Assembly (NCBI GenBank): GCA_010015745.1
Contig: ML978198.1
Span: 124,001-188,000 of the forward strand
Direction: 5' to 3'
From: Setomelanomma holmii
Taxonomy: Eukaryota > Ascomycota > Dothideomycetes > Pleosporales > Phaeosphaeriaceae
Length of the DNA: 64,000 nt
The translations under genes were made by a program, and so were the position numbers. Of the stretch, positions 45,025 to 55,456 are shown one piece after another. Positions within the stretch are counted from its first letter, which is position 1. Every line of letters starts with the position of its first letter. The notes under the pieces were generated by a model, which worked only from the letters and a program-made list of their open reading frames with translations, was not told the DNA's origin and did not search any database.

Positions 45025-45887
45025 GATGTCTAGGCTTCAACGGCAGCCCTTTGAGAAGTTCGTTGTTAGGCTTCGATACAACACGCAATTGCTAGAGAGG
45101 CCAAATTCGAAGCGATGCGAGTGATTGATGTCTGATGTTATCAAATATACGAGTAGTGGGGGTTGTGAAACTGGAAGGTATACATAAGTTCGGCTGTACC
45201 TTCCCCTTCAAGCTTAGCATTCTTCCCGCTGCATTCACTTTACCATCAAGTGCGACTTTGACAATGAAAGGTCCGCCAATCTCGTCAGCACTTATTGTCC
45301 TCGCTCTTGCGTGGGAGAAGAATGAAGTCAAAAAGTCAACCAAGAAAAAGCCAAGATACCAAGGTATCTTTAACTGCCCAGCGAGTGGCTCGATCCCGTA
45401 CCCCATTGTTTGCGTAGTCCGACACCGTACGCCTACGAGCTCGACCTCACGCTCTTTTGAGTATCGATGCTGCTATGAGACCAGGTTACGATAGTATCGC
45501 AGCTCCATTGACCATGTAATTAAAGCACATTATGCGCGTTTTGCACGTTGAGGCAGACCTAGGCACATGAAACCCTCGCCGCTCCCAAGTAAACAAGGAC
45601 CAGACTTGCAGCAGTCCGAGATGACGGTGGGTGGAGACCCTATGAGCACCGTATTTTGAGCTACATCCTACAGCATCACTCGCGTGACAATGAAACAGGT
45701 CCTTCGAGTAGCGCAAGCAGAGTAACGTTACCGAGGTTCAGGAAATTTAAGCCTTATACTCTTTGGGTATATTGTAAGAACGGCGGGTCGCTCTACTATA
45801 AGCTGCCCAATGGCCTTGCAATATCAAAACTTCGACCAGACAAAGTAAGATTCACTCATCAATCGAAGTCATCTAGAAACTACCGCG
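45025..45887. other. Intergenic, no gene seen
   Basis: Divergent spacer between the oxidase (minus) and the EthD gene (plus). It carries short unconnected frames only and contains both promoters. Confidence 0.4.
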
Positions 45888-46277
45888 ATGTCCTCTCCTG
45901 GCAAGGTCGCAGCCGTTGTGGCCTACCCGTCAAAGCACCCCGAAACCGGCGATGCGCTGAATTTCGACATGGAATAATACCTCTCTACACATATGCCATT
46001 GATAGAGAGATGTTGGGGTCCCTATGGCTTGAAATCCTGGTCGATCAACACGTTCGAGAATCCTTGCCTGATCACTGGGAACACGCCACCATATCTCGTT
46101 AAAACGACATGCTACTGGGATTCCGTGACGGACTTCAAGAGTGCTCTCGAGAAGGGAAGTACGGAGTCAGGGCTGGATGTCGACAACTTCTCGAATGTCT
46201 TTCCAGTCATCTGGGTGGGCGAGACAGGCAGCAATAATGTACTGAGAACGGCGGATGAGGGTACGGCACAGGCATGA
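45888..46277 (+). pseudogene. EthD-family protein with a single in-frame TAA
   Basis: The ATG at 45888 (MSSPGKVAAVVAYPSKHP) runs 29 codons to a TAA at 45975-45977. The frame continues without a break to 46277 as YLSTHMPLIERCWGPYGLKS, then PYLVKTTCYWDSVTDFKSAL and NVFPVIWVGETG. This is the dimeric alpha/beta-barrel EthD fold, about 105-130 residues in fungi. The stop sits in the conserved FDMxYYxxTHMPL core where family members have an aromatic residue, so one base change at the third position would explain it. EthD proteins accompany oxygenases and hydroxylases; here the neighbours are a DAO-type oxidase and a hydroxyacid dehydrogenase. Confidence 0.7.
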
Positions 46278-46601
46278 CGGGAAACTTCAGAACTCCCATA
46301 CCAATTTGATACGCGTTCTGGAGGAGGAAAGAGGAATGACAGTGGACCTGAGGTTGTCGGGATGAAACCGTCAACGGTGTTCAGCGATCGCTTATTGGCG
46401 GATAGCTCGGGTCAATGCAGTCCGATCTAGTTTGGCTCTAAATTCTCAATGCGTGCATCTGGACGTCTTGTCTCATCTCCAATGCAAATAATATCGCAGC
46501 TTGCCTCGCACCTTTCACATAGTGACGCTGGCGGTAGTGTGAGCAAGTATCCTTTTACCCCGCATCGGCGCAACCCCGCAACCACAACCACCATTATCGA
46601 T
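46278..46601. other. Short intergenic region
   Basis: Promoter and leader of the hydroxyacid dehydrogenase gene; nothing else seen. An in-frame upstream ATG at 46449 would add 51 residues without family support. Confidence 0.4.
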
Positions 46602-47673
46602 ATGGCGAAGTCAAAAGTTGTCGTGACGCGGCAGCTCATCGACGAAGCACAAGAATTGCTCGATGCGAAGAAGGATGAGCTTGAGATAGTGCAGTGGAAG
46701 TCCGAGAAGGTGCGTCACTATCTAGACGCAGAAGGCACAATGGCTGACGTGCTACCCGCAGCCGTGCGACCGATCATGGCTTCTCGAAAACGCAAAAGGA
46801 GCATCGGGAATCCTAGTGATGCTGTCCGATCAGGTCAATGAAGAATTGCTGCAGGCCGCAGGAAACTCACTCAAGGTCATCGCATCTTTCTCCGTTGGGA
46901 CAGATCACGTGGAGCGAGCAGCACTGAAGAAGCGCAACATCCGTCTCGGGTATACGCCCACATGTCTCACCGATGCGGTAGCCGATCTCACAGTCATGCT
47001 TATACTGATGGCACAGCGAAGAGGGGGCGAATCAATGGCAAAGGTGATCAAGGGCGAATGGCCACAGATGCCGTGGCACCCACTGCTCATGACCGGACCG
47101 CAGATTCGAGGTTCAACAGTTGGGTTTCTTGGTTTCGGAAGAATTGCACAGGCTTCGCTGCAGCGTCTGCTACCGTTCGGAATCAAGCGCGCCATCTACC
47201 TCACATCTAAACCAGGCCAACCAGTAAAAGAAGATCATTTTGGACTCATCAAAAATGCTGCAATCCCAATCGAGCCAGCAAAGAGCGCGGACGAGCTTGC
47301 GAGCGAGAGCGATGTGATCATCGTGGGCTGCGCTCTGACACCGAGCACAAAGCATCTGGTTAGCACAGATTTCTTCGGGAAGATGAAGAAGCTAGCAGTC
47401 ATTGTGAACATTGCACGAGGTCCCGTCATTGACACTAACGCGCTCGTTAAGGCGCTGGATGAGGGACAGATCTTTGGTGCTGGTCTGGACGTGATCGAAA
47501 ACGAGCCGAATATCCAAGCCGATCACCCAATACTGAAGCAACCTAGATGCGTACTTGTGCCACACATTGGCTCCGCAACAATCGAGACGCGGGAGCAAAT
47601 GGCGACTGAGTCCGTCAAGAATCTGCTTGCGGGATTGACAGGAGGAGAGATGGTGAACGAGCTGGAGCTGTAA
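46602..47673 (+). CDS. D-2-hydroxyacid dehydrogenase, glyoxylate/hydroxypyruvate reductase type, 339 aa
   Basis: Two exons (46602-46709, 46762-47673) are joined by a 52-nt phase-0 intron (GTGCGT..CCGCAG, branch GCTGAC). Splicing joins QWKSEK to PCDRSWLLENAKG, as expected for GRHPR-like enzymes. The nucleotide motif is GFLGFGRIAQ near residue 156. The catalytic residues are Arg in NIARGPVIDT (about 252), Glu in DVIENEP (about 281) and His in VPHIGSAT (about 303). The enzyme reduces glyoxylate or hydroxypyruvate with NAD(P)H, clearing photorespiration-like or serine-pathway intermediates. Cytosolic or mitochondrial location is not decided: no clear presequence is seen from the chosen start. Unbroken. 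Confidence 0.9.
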
Positions 47674-48330
47674 CAACAAGTCGAAGAAAACCGAGCATTC
47701 ACATGTCGCACCAGGTTTAATTGTTGCCAAAACTATTTGCTTGCAAACTCGAAAATCTTTCTCGCCTCTGCGATACGGGTAGTGATTAGGTGGCTTACTT
47801 GTGCAGAGTGTTATGGGTGCGTTAGACTGCTTTGAAAGTTGTGCTCATCGTCCCGGGCGAGCAGCACTTTCGAAGCAAGCACAACACTTTTGTAGTGCAC
47901 TGGCTGGCTAGAAGCGAAGACTAGAAGCTCTTCTTGAAGAGCTTTGTCATTTTTCGACAAACACGCGGGCTCGCTCTTGCAAGGTCTATCGGTCGTTTGC
48001 TGGTCCGTTGATTAATCAGGTATTGCTGCGCCATGCTGGCGGTGAGAACGACTGCGAGACCGACCTACTTAGCACGACACGATTCACTAAACGAGGCGAT
48101 GCAGAAACCAGAGACATGTGGGATTTCATCTTTGTCTGTCGTCGCTTTACGTTGCCGCAATTGGTCAAAGTTGCGAACTTCTCGTTTGTGGTTGTGGCTG
48201 TGCACCTCTAGCCGCGGAGCGTGCCTGCTTAGCCTCAGCCCGGCAACTACACCCTACGGATACTATAACACCAGACAAAATCACTATTCTTGCACCAATT
48301 TCCAGTGTGATCCAGGTCTTTCCCATCAAC
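47674..48330. other. Intergenic, no gene seen
   Basis: Spacer and promoter of the ankyrin gene. The upstream in-frame extension to 48118 lacks protein-like composition and is probably leader. Confidence 0.4.
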
Positions 48331-49863
48331 ATGAGCACCTCCGCAAAAAATTCGAGCACATGCGACGCCAGCACGACTGGGCAACACGAGGCTCACAAGT
48401 CTCAACGACCACAAAGCGAACATCAAGACCATATTGCCCATGGCACCTCTTCGTCGGGCCATGAATTATTGCCTGCCTATACGGAAGATGGCACAGATGC
48501 TTTGAGCGAGATCGAACAGCTTGCAACAAGTCTACGCACAAGTAACAGCGATGACCTTCCACTGACTTCATTTCCTCCATTCACATACAACGTGGATCCC
48601 CAAGTCAATGAGCGGATTATTTTTTGCCGTCGTATGATAGAGATGTACTTCGAAGCGATCAAAAAAGCCGACATGCACATCATAGCAGCCGTTCTAGAGC
48701 TCGGCCTCGTCACACCCGAAACCACCAACAGCGCTCGACTCACGCCCATGCTTGCTGCAGTCGAATCTGGTAAAGCAGCAGTTATGCGACTTTTGATTGA
48801 CTCTGGAGCAGATATTGACGCATATGGCGTCGTCGCCACAAGTTATAAAGACCCGCATCGCCCCAAGACGAACGGGCGGATTGCAATTTATCGGACTCCA
48901 CTGCAATATGCTGCACAACTCGGCAACTTTACCATCGTCAAGCTCCTGATCGGACATGGCGCGGAAGATTCTCTGATCGCTCTGGACGGCCAACTCGCAC
49001 TTCGTCTTGCTGCGGCGAATGCGCATTGAGAGATTGTCGAGTATCTTCCGAGACGTCGTGGTGGCGGAATCAAGAGGTGGAAAGCCAAGCATGCAACGGA
49101 AATGAGACGATGTAAAGGATCTACGCATAGCTTATACCAGGTTGGAAGGTTTTGTGTCTGGGAAGTGCCGAAGTTCTTCGTCTGGTCGATACCGAAACAT
49201 GTTCTGGTGCTGCCGCTCGCGAGAGCGATGAAGTGGCTGCATGCGCATCGCGCAGAAGTTCCGGGCATGATTGCAAATTTCATGAAAGGCGTCTGGGGTG
49301 GAATGAAGAAAGCTCCTAGGGCTTTTTGGAATGGGCTGAAGAAGATCCCGAAGTTCTTGACCAACACAATCATGTTCATCGGCAGATGTCTGATGTTCTG
49401 CTCGGAGATTGCTTGGAAACTGATCAAACGACTACCAAATGCCACGAACATTGCGCTACGATGGGTGTGGACTGGTATCAAAAAGACTGGTCTTGCGATC
49501 GCCAAAGTCTTTAAACAGCTCATCTCACTTTCACATACCATCCTCACAGCTATTGGAGGCTTCTTCCAGCGCATCACACCCCGCGACGTCGCCCTCGCTC
49601 TCGTCAGATGTCTACATGCAATATTCGTAGACGTGCCAAAGACAATCTGGAAGTGGCTGTACTCTTTCGGCGAGGCTTCACTAAAGGTCTTCAAGGCAAT
49701 GTTCAGCTGGATGGGCTGGCTTTTGTGGGAACTGATTAAATGCATAATGGAGGCTGTGGTGTATGTTCCGAAGAAGATTGGTGAGATATTGGTTGCATGT
49801 GGGAGCACAGTCAAGAATGGTGGGAGGGAAGTTCTGGTCTGGATTGATCCTAAGCGAGTCTAG
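48331..49863 (+). pseudogene. Ankyrin-repeat gene with one in-frame TGA in a 510-codon frame
   Basis: ATG 48331 (MSTSAKNSSTCDAST) begins a Ser/Thr-rich leader. From about residue 85 there is a conserved fungal pre-ankyrin segment (NVDPQVNERIIFCRRMIEMY), then repeats: LTPMLAAVESGKAAVMRLLI, TPLQYAAQLGNFTIVKLLIG and the start of a third, LRLAAANAH. There a TGA (49027-49029) replaces the residue between AAANAH and EIVEYLPRR. The same phase then runs 277 further codons to a TAG at 49863. The second half is rich in Trp, Lys and Phe with amphipathic and hydrophobic helices (FCVWEVPKFFVWSIPKHVLV, FSWMGWLLWELIKCIMEAVV), perhaps membrane-associated. The stop is the only break. The gene may be freshly inactivated, or the two halves may be used separately. 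Confidence 0.7.
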
Positions 49864-50012
49864 CTCAAGACTCGAAGGACTTCGAGCTATGAAAGATTAG
49901 AATCCCACCTGTTCATTGTCGAAAGCCCATCCTGGACCATCGGCTGCATTCTTAGTAACCTTCTGGGTCTGATCGCCACTCCGATGCGGGGCTAAGTACG
50001 GATACCTCGAAT

Positions 50013-50614
50013 TTAGCCACGACCGCATGAGACCAGCCACAGGCTTGTGGGAAGGTGCTCGGTCAGACAACCCATCTCGGCAAGGAGACGTCGCTGCTTG
50101 GCCACTAGAGACCAGCCAGATGTCGCCACATCGAGAGCCACTAGGATACGGTTGATGGAATCCACTTTGCCTTGGTTAGCGAAGCATCGAGACGGGGTGA
50201 CGTTATCTTACAATCGAGCGCGAGGACTTCTGTAGCGCTGCGCGGGAGTCCAGTAACCAGCTCGCCCGTCTAGACATTCACCATATCGCCGAAGCGCTGA
50301 TCCACGCGATCTATTGCGCGATTCTCCTACGAACTTGAGAGTTGATCTTCCTACTTAGAGTCAGCGGGATGCGTTTTGCGACGATGGCTTGTTTTCTTAC
50401 TCGTAATCGAACCTGTTCAGACGCTCGCCCATGGTTTTGCGAACTTCTTCAAACTCGCTCTCCAAAATTCTGACTCTGCCCTCAATACCCAAAATGGTCC
50501 CTTGACATCGGTATCGGACTGCGTGTCTGGCGTCTGCGAGACCTGGCGCAGTTGCAGGGTCACATTCTCGAGCTGTCGCGCGATAGCTGCGAGATCGGGG
50601 AAATCATTCGCCAT
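50013..50614 (-). pseudogene. Coiled-coil orphan, broken, related to the 50.9-kb family
   Basis: The ATG at 50614 (MANDFPDLAAIARQLENVTL) starts a coiled coil. Near 50500 the coherent frame moves by one base and continues ILGIEGRVRILESEFEEVRK and MGERLNRFDYE up to a GTAAGA donor. Beyond it are ENRAIDRVDQRFGDMVNV, a TAG, TGELVTGLPRSATEVLALD, then a GTAAGA..CCAAG intron and a last exon ending KQRRLLAEMG before the final stop at 50013. The order (N-terminal coil, short spliced blocks, RLLxxxG end) is that of the neighbouring genes at 50906 and 51929. At least one frameshift and one nonsense codon break it. Confidence 0.45.
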
Positions 50615-50905
50615 GATAGCAGCGATGGTGGCGCTGAACGTGTTATCGTAGTCTGCGTGTAGTGGGGTTTTGGTTGAAGAATTTGGCGAGAAAAGCCAGG
50701 CAGTGACTTGCGGTCAAAAAGAGGAAACTGTCTCAATCAAGACAGAGATCTCCATGTCATGGCAACGTGCTCATGAGGTCTTCCAGAACCTTCAGTGTCG
50801 TCACCTCCTTCACCTCACTATCATCAAAAGACACTCACTGCGGCACTGCGCTTACAAGTCACCACCAATTTCCTGCACGAGCCCAAGTAACACGCAATCA
50901 CGACA

Positions 50906-51597
50906 ATGACGAGGATTCAGCCCAATCTTGCCTCATCTGACAGTAGCCCCGGCGCACTCGCCGCAATGTCGCGCTTTCTGGCAGCGCAAGCCAACTCCGG
51001 AACCAACGCGAGCGAAGAGACCGAGCTGAGCATCATCAAGGCGCGTCTGAGTGCGCTCGAGACTCGTTCCAACGAGACTCTCACCATCCACCATGAGCTG
51101 GAATCCCTGAAGCACCGAGTCGCCAACATCGAGACGCGCAGCGACGAGACGCGTGAGGCTAACATGAAGCTCGAGCGAGCCGTCGAAAGCATCCGCACCA
51201 CGATTGCCGGAGTTCAGGCAGATCTTGCTAGCTGGAACGCACAGTGTGTGACCTTAGCATTCTTCGATCAATACAGATGCTGACTTGACATAGCAAGCAC
51301 AACGCGGCGGCCAGAGTTTATAACAAACGGCTCCACGATGATGAGCCTATCCGAGCTCTTCGCAACCCCAGGACAGATAAGGAAATCGATAATTTTCCTG
51401 TGTGCAAGGGTGTTATCGGCCTCATCAGTGGTGCGTCAAAACAAAGTTGACATGCGACGTCGCCCTCATTAACTCGTGAGTAAGATGTACGGGTTCAAGA
51501 GCTCCTCTTCGTTCTCCAAGGCCCAATTGAGCGCTTTGGCCTTACCTCCACTCTTCACGAGCGTCTGCTTGCCTTGGTGCAGGGCGAGTCTGTCTAG
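50906..51597 (+). CDS. Three-exon coiled-coil orphan, 195 aa
   Basis: Exons 50906-51243, 51294-51430 and 51485-51597 are joined by introns of 50 and 54 nt with phases that agree and an unbroken 195-residue product. Residues 30-110 form a coiled coil (ELSIIKARLSALETRSNET, HHELESLKHRVANIETRSDE). Exon 2 encodes a conserved block, HNAAARVYNKRLHDDEPIRA with DNFPVCKGVIGLIS. Exon 3 encodes a helical, SAP-like or leucine-rich end (VRVQELLFVLQGPIERFGL, HERLLALVQGESV). The same exon order and splice phases occur at 51929-52320 on the other strand. The function is unknown; no signal or membrane segment is seen. Confidence 0.65.
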
Positions 51598-51928
51598 ACT
51601 GGAGAACAGAGGCCTGCGTTCTCTCTTGGGGGGTGGTGGCCATTGGCTATTCAGTGGCATCTAAGGGAACAAACGTAGAAGGGCAGACTGGCAGGAGAAG
51701 GGCCCATAGGGTGGACGACGGCGTAGGATTGGGCAAGATCAGATGCTGGCGAAGATGAGATGACGTCGAAGATCGGCTACGAGGTTGCACTTTTCATACA
51801 ATCATAAAGGAAACCCATCCCACGCTACACATTCGCCGACTCTTTCCAAAACCAGTACTTTTGAACCAGTACTGTTGATCCACCATGCGTGATATCGTTC
51901 CCCCGTCTAGCGCATGCTGATGCCGCCC

Positions 51929-52320
51929 TCAAAGGTACGTCTTACTACCCCCAAACCCCAGCATATCCAGCAACCGATCCTGCCTCGCCCTTATCGTTCT
52001 CAGAAGCTCTTGTTCCACCGCAAGCGCTTCCTCGATGACCCATATCTGCTCGTCTGCGCATGTCAGCTTCATGCTTCTCTATCAAGTTCGCGGTGACTAA
52101 CCGCTGAGATAGCGCACTTGGAACGCGTTGAGCGGAAAGCCCGGTATACTGTCGCCGCTTGTAACGTTGACGAGCGGTGTGAGGGTCTGCCAGTAACGTT
52201 TGCGCAGGCTGTTTGCTTTGCTGGCTTGAGCGTTGATCACGCTGCAGGGCATTAGCGCGTGCCTGACATGCAGCGTGGATGACTTCACGCTGCTTCTTCG
52301 ACTTTGCTCTGCTCCATCAT
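51929..52320 (-). CDS. Three-exon paralogue of the 50.9-kb coiled-coil gene, 98 aa, N-terminally short
   Basis: Exons 52320-52289, 52241-52102 and 52053-51929 are joined by introns of 47 and 48 nt (branch GCTAATG and GCTGAC). The product matches the 50.9-kb protein in order and motif. Exon 2 gives INAQASKANSLRKRYWQTLT and GFPLNAFQVRYLS against HNAAARVYNKRLHDD and NFPVCKGVIGLIS. Both second introns split an Ser-Asp junction in phase 1. Exon 3 gives EQIWVIEEALAVEQELLRTI and RQDRLLDMLGFGG. The N-terminal coiled coil is missing: an in-frame TGA lies 5' of the first ATG pair (52320). The coil-encoding part may be lost or in another frame upstream. Confidence 0.5.
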
Positions 52321-52682
52321 TTCCTGGGTCGTTATGTCTGTCTTGCGCGTAGGGATTGTTGGTCTGGCGCGGACTTCTCAAACGATGTGCGATCAAAGAG
52401 GAGAGACGAAGTGATCGAAGTGGTCGTGGTCATGAACAGCGCCTCGCAAAGCCCAAGCACCTCCAAATCCAGGTGTAAGAGCCCAATCGCATCGTTCCCA
52501 GTCACCAGTCCAAGCTTCATCCTCCGATCAGTTCTCACTCTTCACACCCATCATCCTTCGACCGCAAGAAACGCATAAGCCAATTTATCGCCTTTTCCAG
52601 TCATTCCTTAAGCAGCCACACACACGTCAAAACTATCAGCTCAAAGCTTCGTTGCTAATGAACCACTAGTACCAACATCAAG

Positions 52683-53079
52683 ATGCTTCCTTCCGCACCA
52701 TATATCAACGTTTGCGATCGCGTGGATCTTCGCCTGAGAATCGTAGCGCTTGCTAGGGACCAACAAGCAGCCAAAGCGCAGGCCACAATCGATGTATACC
52801 GTTCCGGGGACTATATCAAGCTGTCCAAGTCGTACGACCCGGACACAGGGCTGGCCTTTGCGGAGGCTACATCTGGCCGAGTTGTGGAGCTTGAAAGCCA
52901 GGTTGATGAGATAAAGGAGGACGTGAAGGAATCGAGGGAACAGCTGGACAGAATGAAGCAAGAGTGAGTGAATTGAATTGTGTTTACGAGATGATGAACT
53001 CTGCCTGACATCTTGCAGGCTGCAGGACTACATCATGGAAATCAGCTTGTTAGTACTGCGTGTTAGGGCATCTGGGTAA
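52683..53079 (+). CDS. Small coiled-coil protein, two exons, 113 aa
   Basis: Exons 52683-52963 and 53019-53079 are joined by a 55-nt intron (GTGAGT..TTGCAG, branch CTGAC) that keeps the heptad register across the joint (RMKQE|LQDYIMEISLL). The product starts MLPSAPYINVCDRVDLRLRI, has a beta-like middle (YRSGDYIKLSKSYDPDTGLA) and ends in a clear coiled coil (GRVVELESQVDEIKEDVKES). No family recognised. It lies head-to-head with the 51.9-kb paralogue, 360 bp apart, in the same cluster. Confidence 0.6.
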
Positions 53080-53346
53080 ACGCCAAGTGGATTGAGGCTC
53101 ATCAAGACGTTAGCATCGAGCATAGTATACCATCAGGAAAGTGCAGAAAAACTATTCTGATCAAGTCTTGTCTCTTTATGTAACTTCCGGCTACTTTGAA
53201 AAGCTTTTGCAATTCGAATCTGAGTTCATAATTAGGCAAGCTAAAGAAGAAACATTGAGGACATACATAACCATTCCGAATCCTTGTCTCTTGAGTTCAA
53301 CGATATAGCCAATGAGTCTTGATGCTGACTATTTAGTGCACCTTCG

Positions 53347-53792
53347 TCATTTGGCACGTGCTCGATGGCAATCGTCGATGATAAATCGATCGCTGATATC
53401 GCCAACATCAATGCCGAACTCTGCCGCGTGCTCGCCGGCACGTGGTGTTGACAGTACAAGGTCTGATGGAAGCGGTGCAGTGTCTTCGAGCTTCCTGAAT
53501 GTCCTTGTCGTACCTTCCCCATTGCCCAGCATTCGGATCTCAGTCAACCGCCGCGGGAGTCCTCTCGCGTGACGATGGCTGGCTTGCCGTCGCCTGCGAC
53601 TATGGCCCGCAGGTCCACTTCCCTCATCTCATCGGCTCGGACGGAGCGCTGCGGCTGCTGCCTCATGGCGTGAGCCATTGACTTTGCGCTCGCCGTCCAA
53701 ATCATTCCCCAAGCCTCTTCGATCAGGTTCCAGGCATAATTTGCAGCGCCCTGTATCATCGGCCAAATTGGTTGGTGATGGTGGTCGTCCAT
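53347..53792 (-). pseudogene. Possible decayed orphan gene
   Basis: Minus-strand frame 53792-53544 (WNLIEEAWGMIWTASAKSMA, MREVDLRAIVAGDGKPAIVT) and frame 53547-53347 (IRMLGNGEGTTRTFRKLED, FGIDVGDISDRFIIDDC) are adjacent and one base out of phase, as if split by an indel near 53560. Composition is protein-like, but no family is recognised, so this may be chance. Confidence 0.25.
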
Positions 53793-54211
53793 TCCTTTTT
53801 GGGCAAGCGAGTGACGGGGTCGTGGCCGACTGCAGCGACAATGGTGATCGGCGAATGTACGTTCGTAGTCGTGTTCCTGTGGGTCGCGACTATTTTGTGG
53901 AGGAAATTTCGGATGTGACTTGTGGTGTTGAAGAAGGGAGGATGGTACCAGGGTCGGTTATGCCAAGAGATAAGGGTCTAAGATAAGGTTGAGACACTGC
54001 GCCGAGGTCGCCTGTCGCACAACATATTTGAGTAATAGTCGAGTTCAATCATCATCTTCAGGGCTTTCTATTGCCTATCTTGAATGCGAACATATACCTT
54101 GCGCCTCAGTACGCTACCAACGTGTTCGTGGCGATAAGCAAGCTACAACTGACGAAATACTGTCGAACCTTCAGAGAATAAATTACTAAAATGACCTTGG
54201 CAAAGAACCAA
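53793..54211. other. Intergenic, no gene seen
   Basis: Spacer between minus-strand frames; only short unrelated frames. It includes the 3' flank of the RING gene. Confidence 0.4.
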
Positions 54212-55456
54212 TTACGCTTCAATGTAGAATCGCAGCAACCAACGAAACGCAGTGAAAGACTCGCGAATAAGCGGGATATCACTAAATGGACGAACTACCG
54301 AATACCTTTGGAGGTTCAGGAAAGAACTCCCCACGGCAAGTTGCGCATCGATATCGCTAAGCATGGTTCGTTCCGAGCTGAGACCGGAGACAGTCCCCAC
54401 AATACCTATGGAGCAGGCGTTCGATTTGCGCATGGGCGTGCAAGCTTCGAAGCAAATGATACATGTCGACGCCACATGCTTGTCTACGACCATGCTGACG
54501 TCGTCAAGCTGGACATTCTCTGGACCAGCGAGGACATCTTCGAGCTGTATCACCGTATGATCTTCGAGTATCTCGTCATCGTCATGATCATCCTCGTCAT
54601 CCTCATCTGACTCAAGCCCTGAAGCCCAGAACGCGGACAGCAGAGGTGAAGAGTACGAGAAGAATTGCGCAATCTTGTGGTAAAAGTCGCGAGTACACTG
54701 CTTAGTACGATTGGACTCTACTTGTATGCTCTGATCAGCGAAGAACCCAAGGCTGTCGAGAAGGACTTCCATGTCATCCCGGACGTATGTTCGTAGTAGA
54801 TCGTCGAGGCTTATCGCGAGTAAGTTCGGAATAACTCGTGAGTATCCCACCGCATGAGACTTCACCTCCGTCTGCGCTCGAACATACAACATAATTTTGG
54901 CTGTCATCGCGTCTGCTACATTTCGGCTATGCGCGCGGAGCTGATACTCGCTCGAATACTCCACTCGCACCTTGTTGAAATCGAAGAGCATTTCGAGCAT
55001 CTGCGAATTGGTTAGCCAATAATTTTGATTTGTAATGGCATACGACATTCCGACAGCACCGAATGTCTCCGCGGCGTGCTTGACACGCGCTGCTTCGACT
55101 TTTTCATGGAAGGCTACGAGGATTGTATGCGTGAACATGAAGTCGTTGTCAACTTCGCCGTAAAAGTTGTTGGCCGGTCGCAAAAGCTCCGTTACTAGTG
55201 AGTAAGCATAGTTCGGATCAGGACCATCCCATACAGCAGCCTCATGTAAGTCGGCAAACTTGCGGCCCACAGTAGCGAACGCGTCCTGTAGCTCAATTGT
55301 CGATCGGTAGTTGCCTTGATTCTGGTCCGTAGTATCAAAGTGAATCTTGTGGTTCAGTCGTGCTGGAGCTAACGTCGCCCACATGAGACACCTGCCGTCA
55401 GTGAACCCGAGTAGCGCAGCCGTTGGTGCCAGGGACCAGTGTGAAGGATTGGCCAT
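54212..55456 (-). pseudogene. RING-finger gene broken inside the RING
   Basis: From ATG 55456 (MANPSHWSLAPTAALLGF) about 340 codons encode a mostly helical protein (FADLHEAAVWDGPDPNYAYS, ISLDDLLRTYVRDDMEVLL) with an acidic stretch (DEDDEDDHDDDEI). A RING follows: CIICFEACTPMRKSNAC gives the first Cys pair and third Cys. The next residues should be x-H-xx-C-xx-C. They are present one base over as LHRYCGDCLRSQL and, after an in-frame TAG at 54359-54357, RCATCRGEF. The annotated frame instead runs into unrelated sequence to 54212. So one base has been lost or gained just after KSNAC, and a stop has also appeared. Intact, it would be an E3 ubiquitin ligase candidate; as it stands the RING cannot bind its second zinc. 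Confidence 0.6.

Noticed and set aside
49027..49029. TGA as a selenocysteine codon in the ankyrin gene
   Set aside because: Ascomycetes are not known to insert selenocysteine, the flanking ankyrin sequence has no redox context, and no SECIS-like element was seen.
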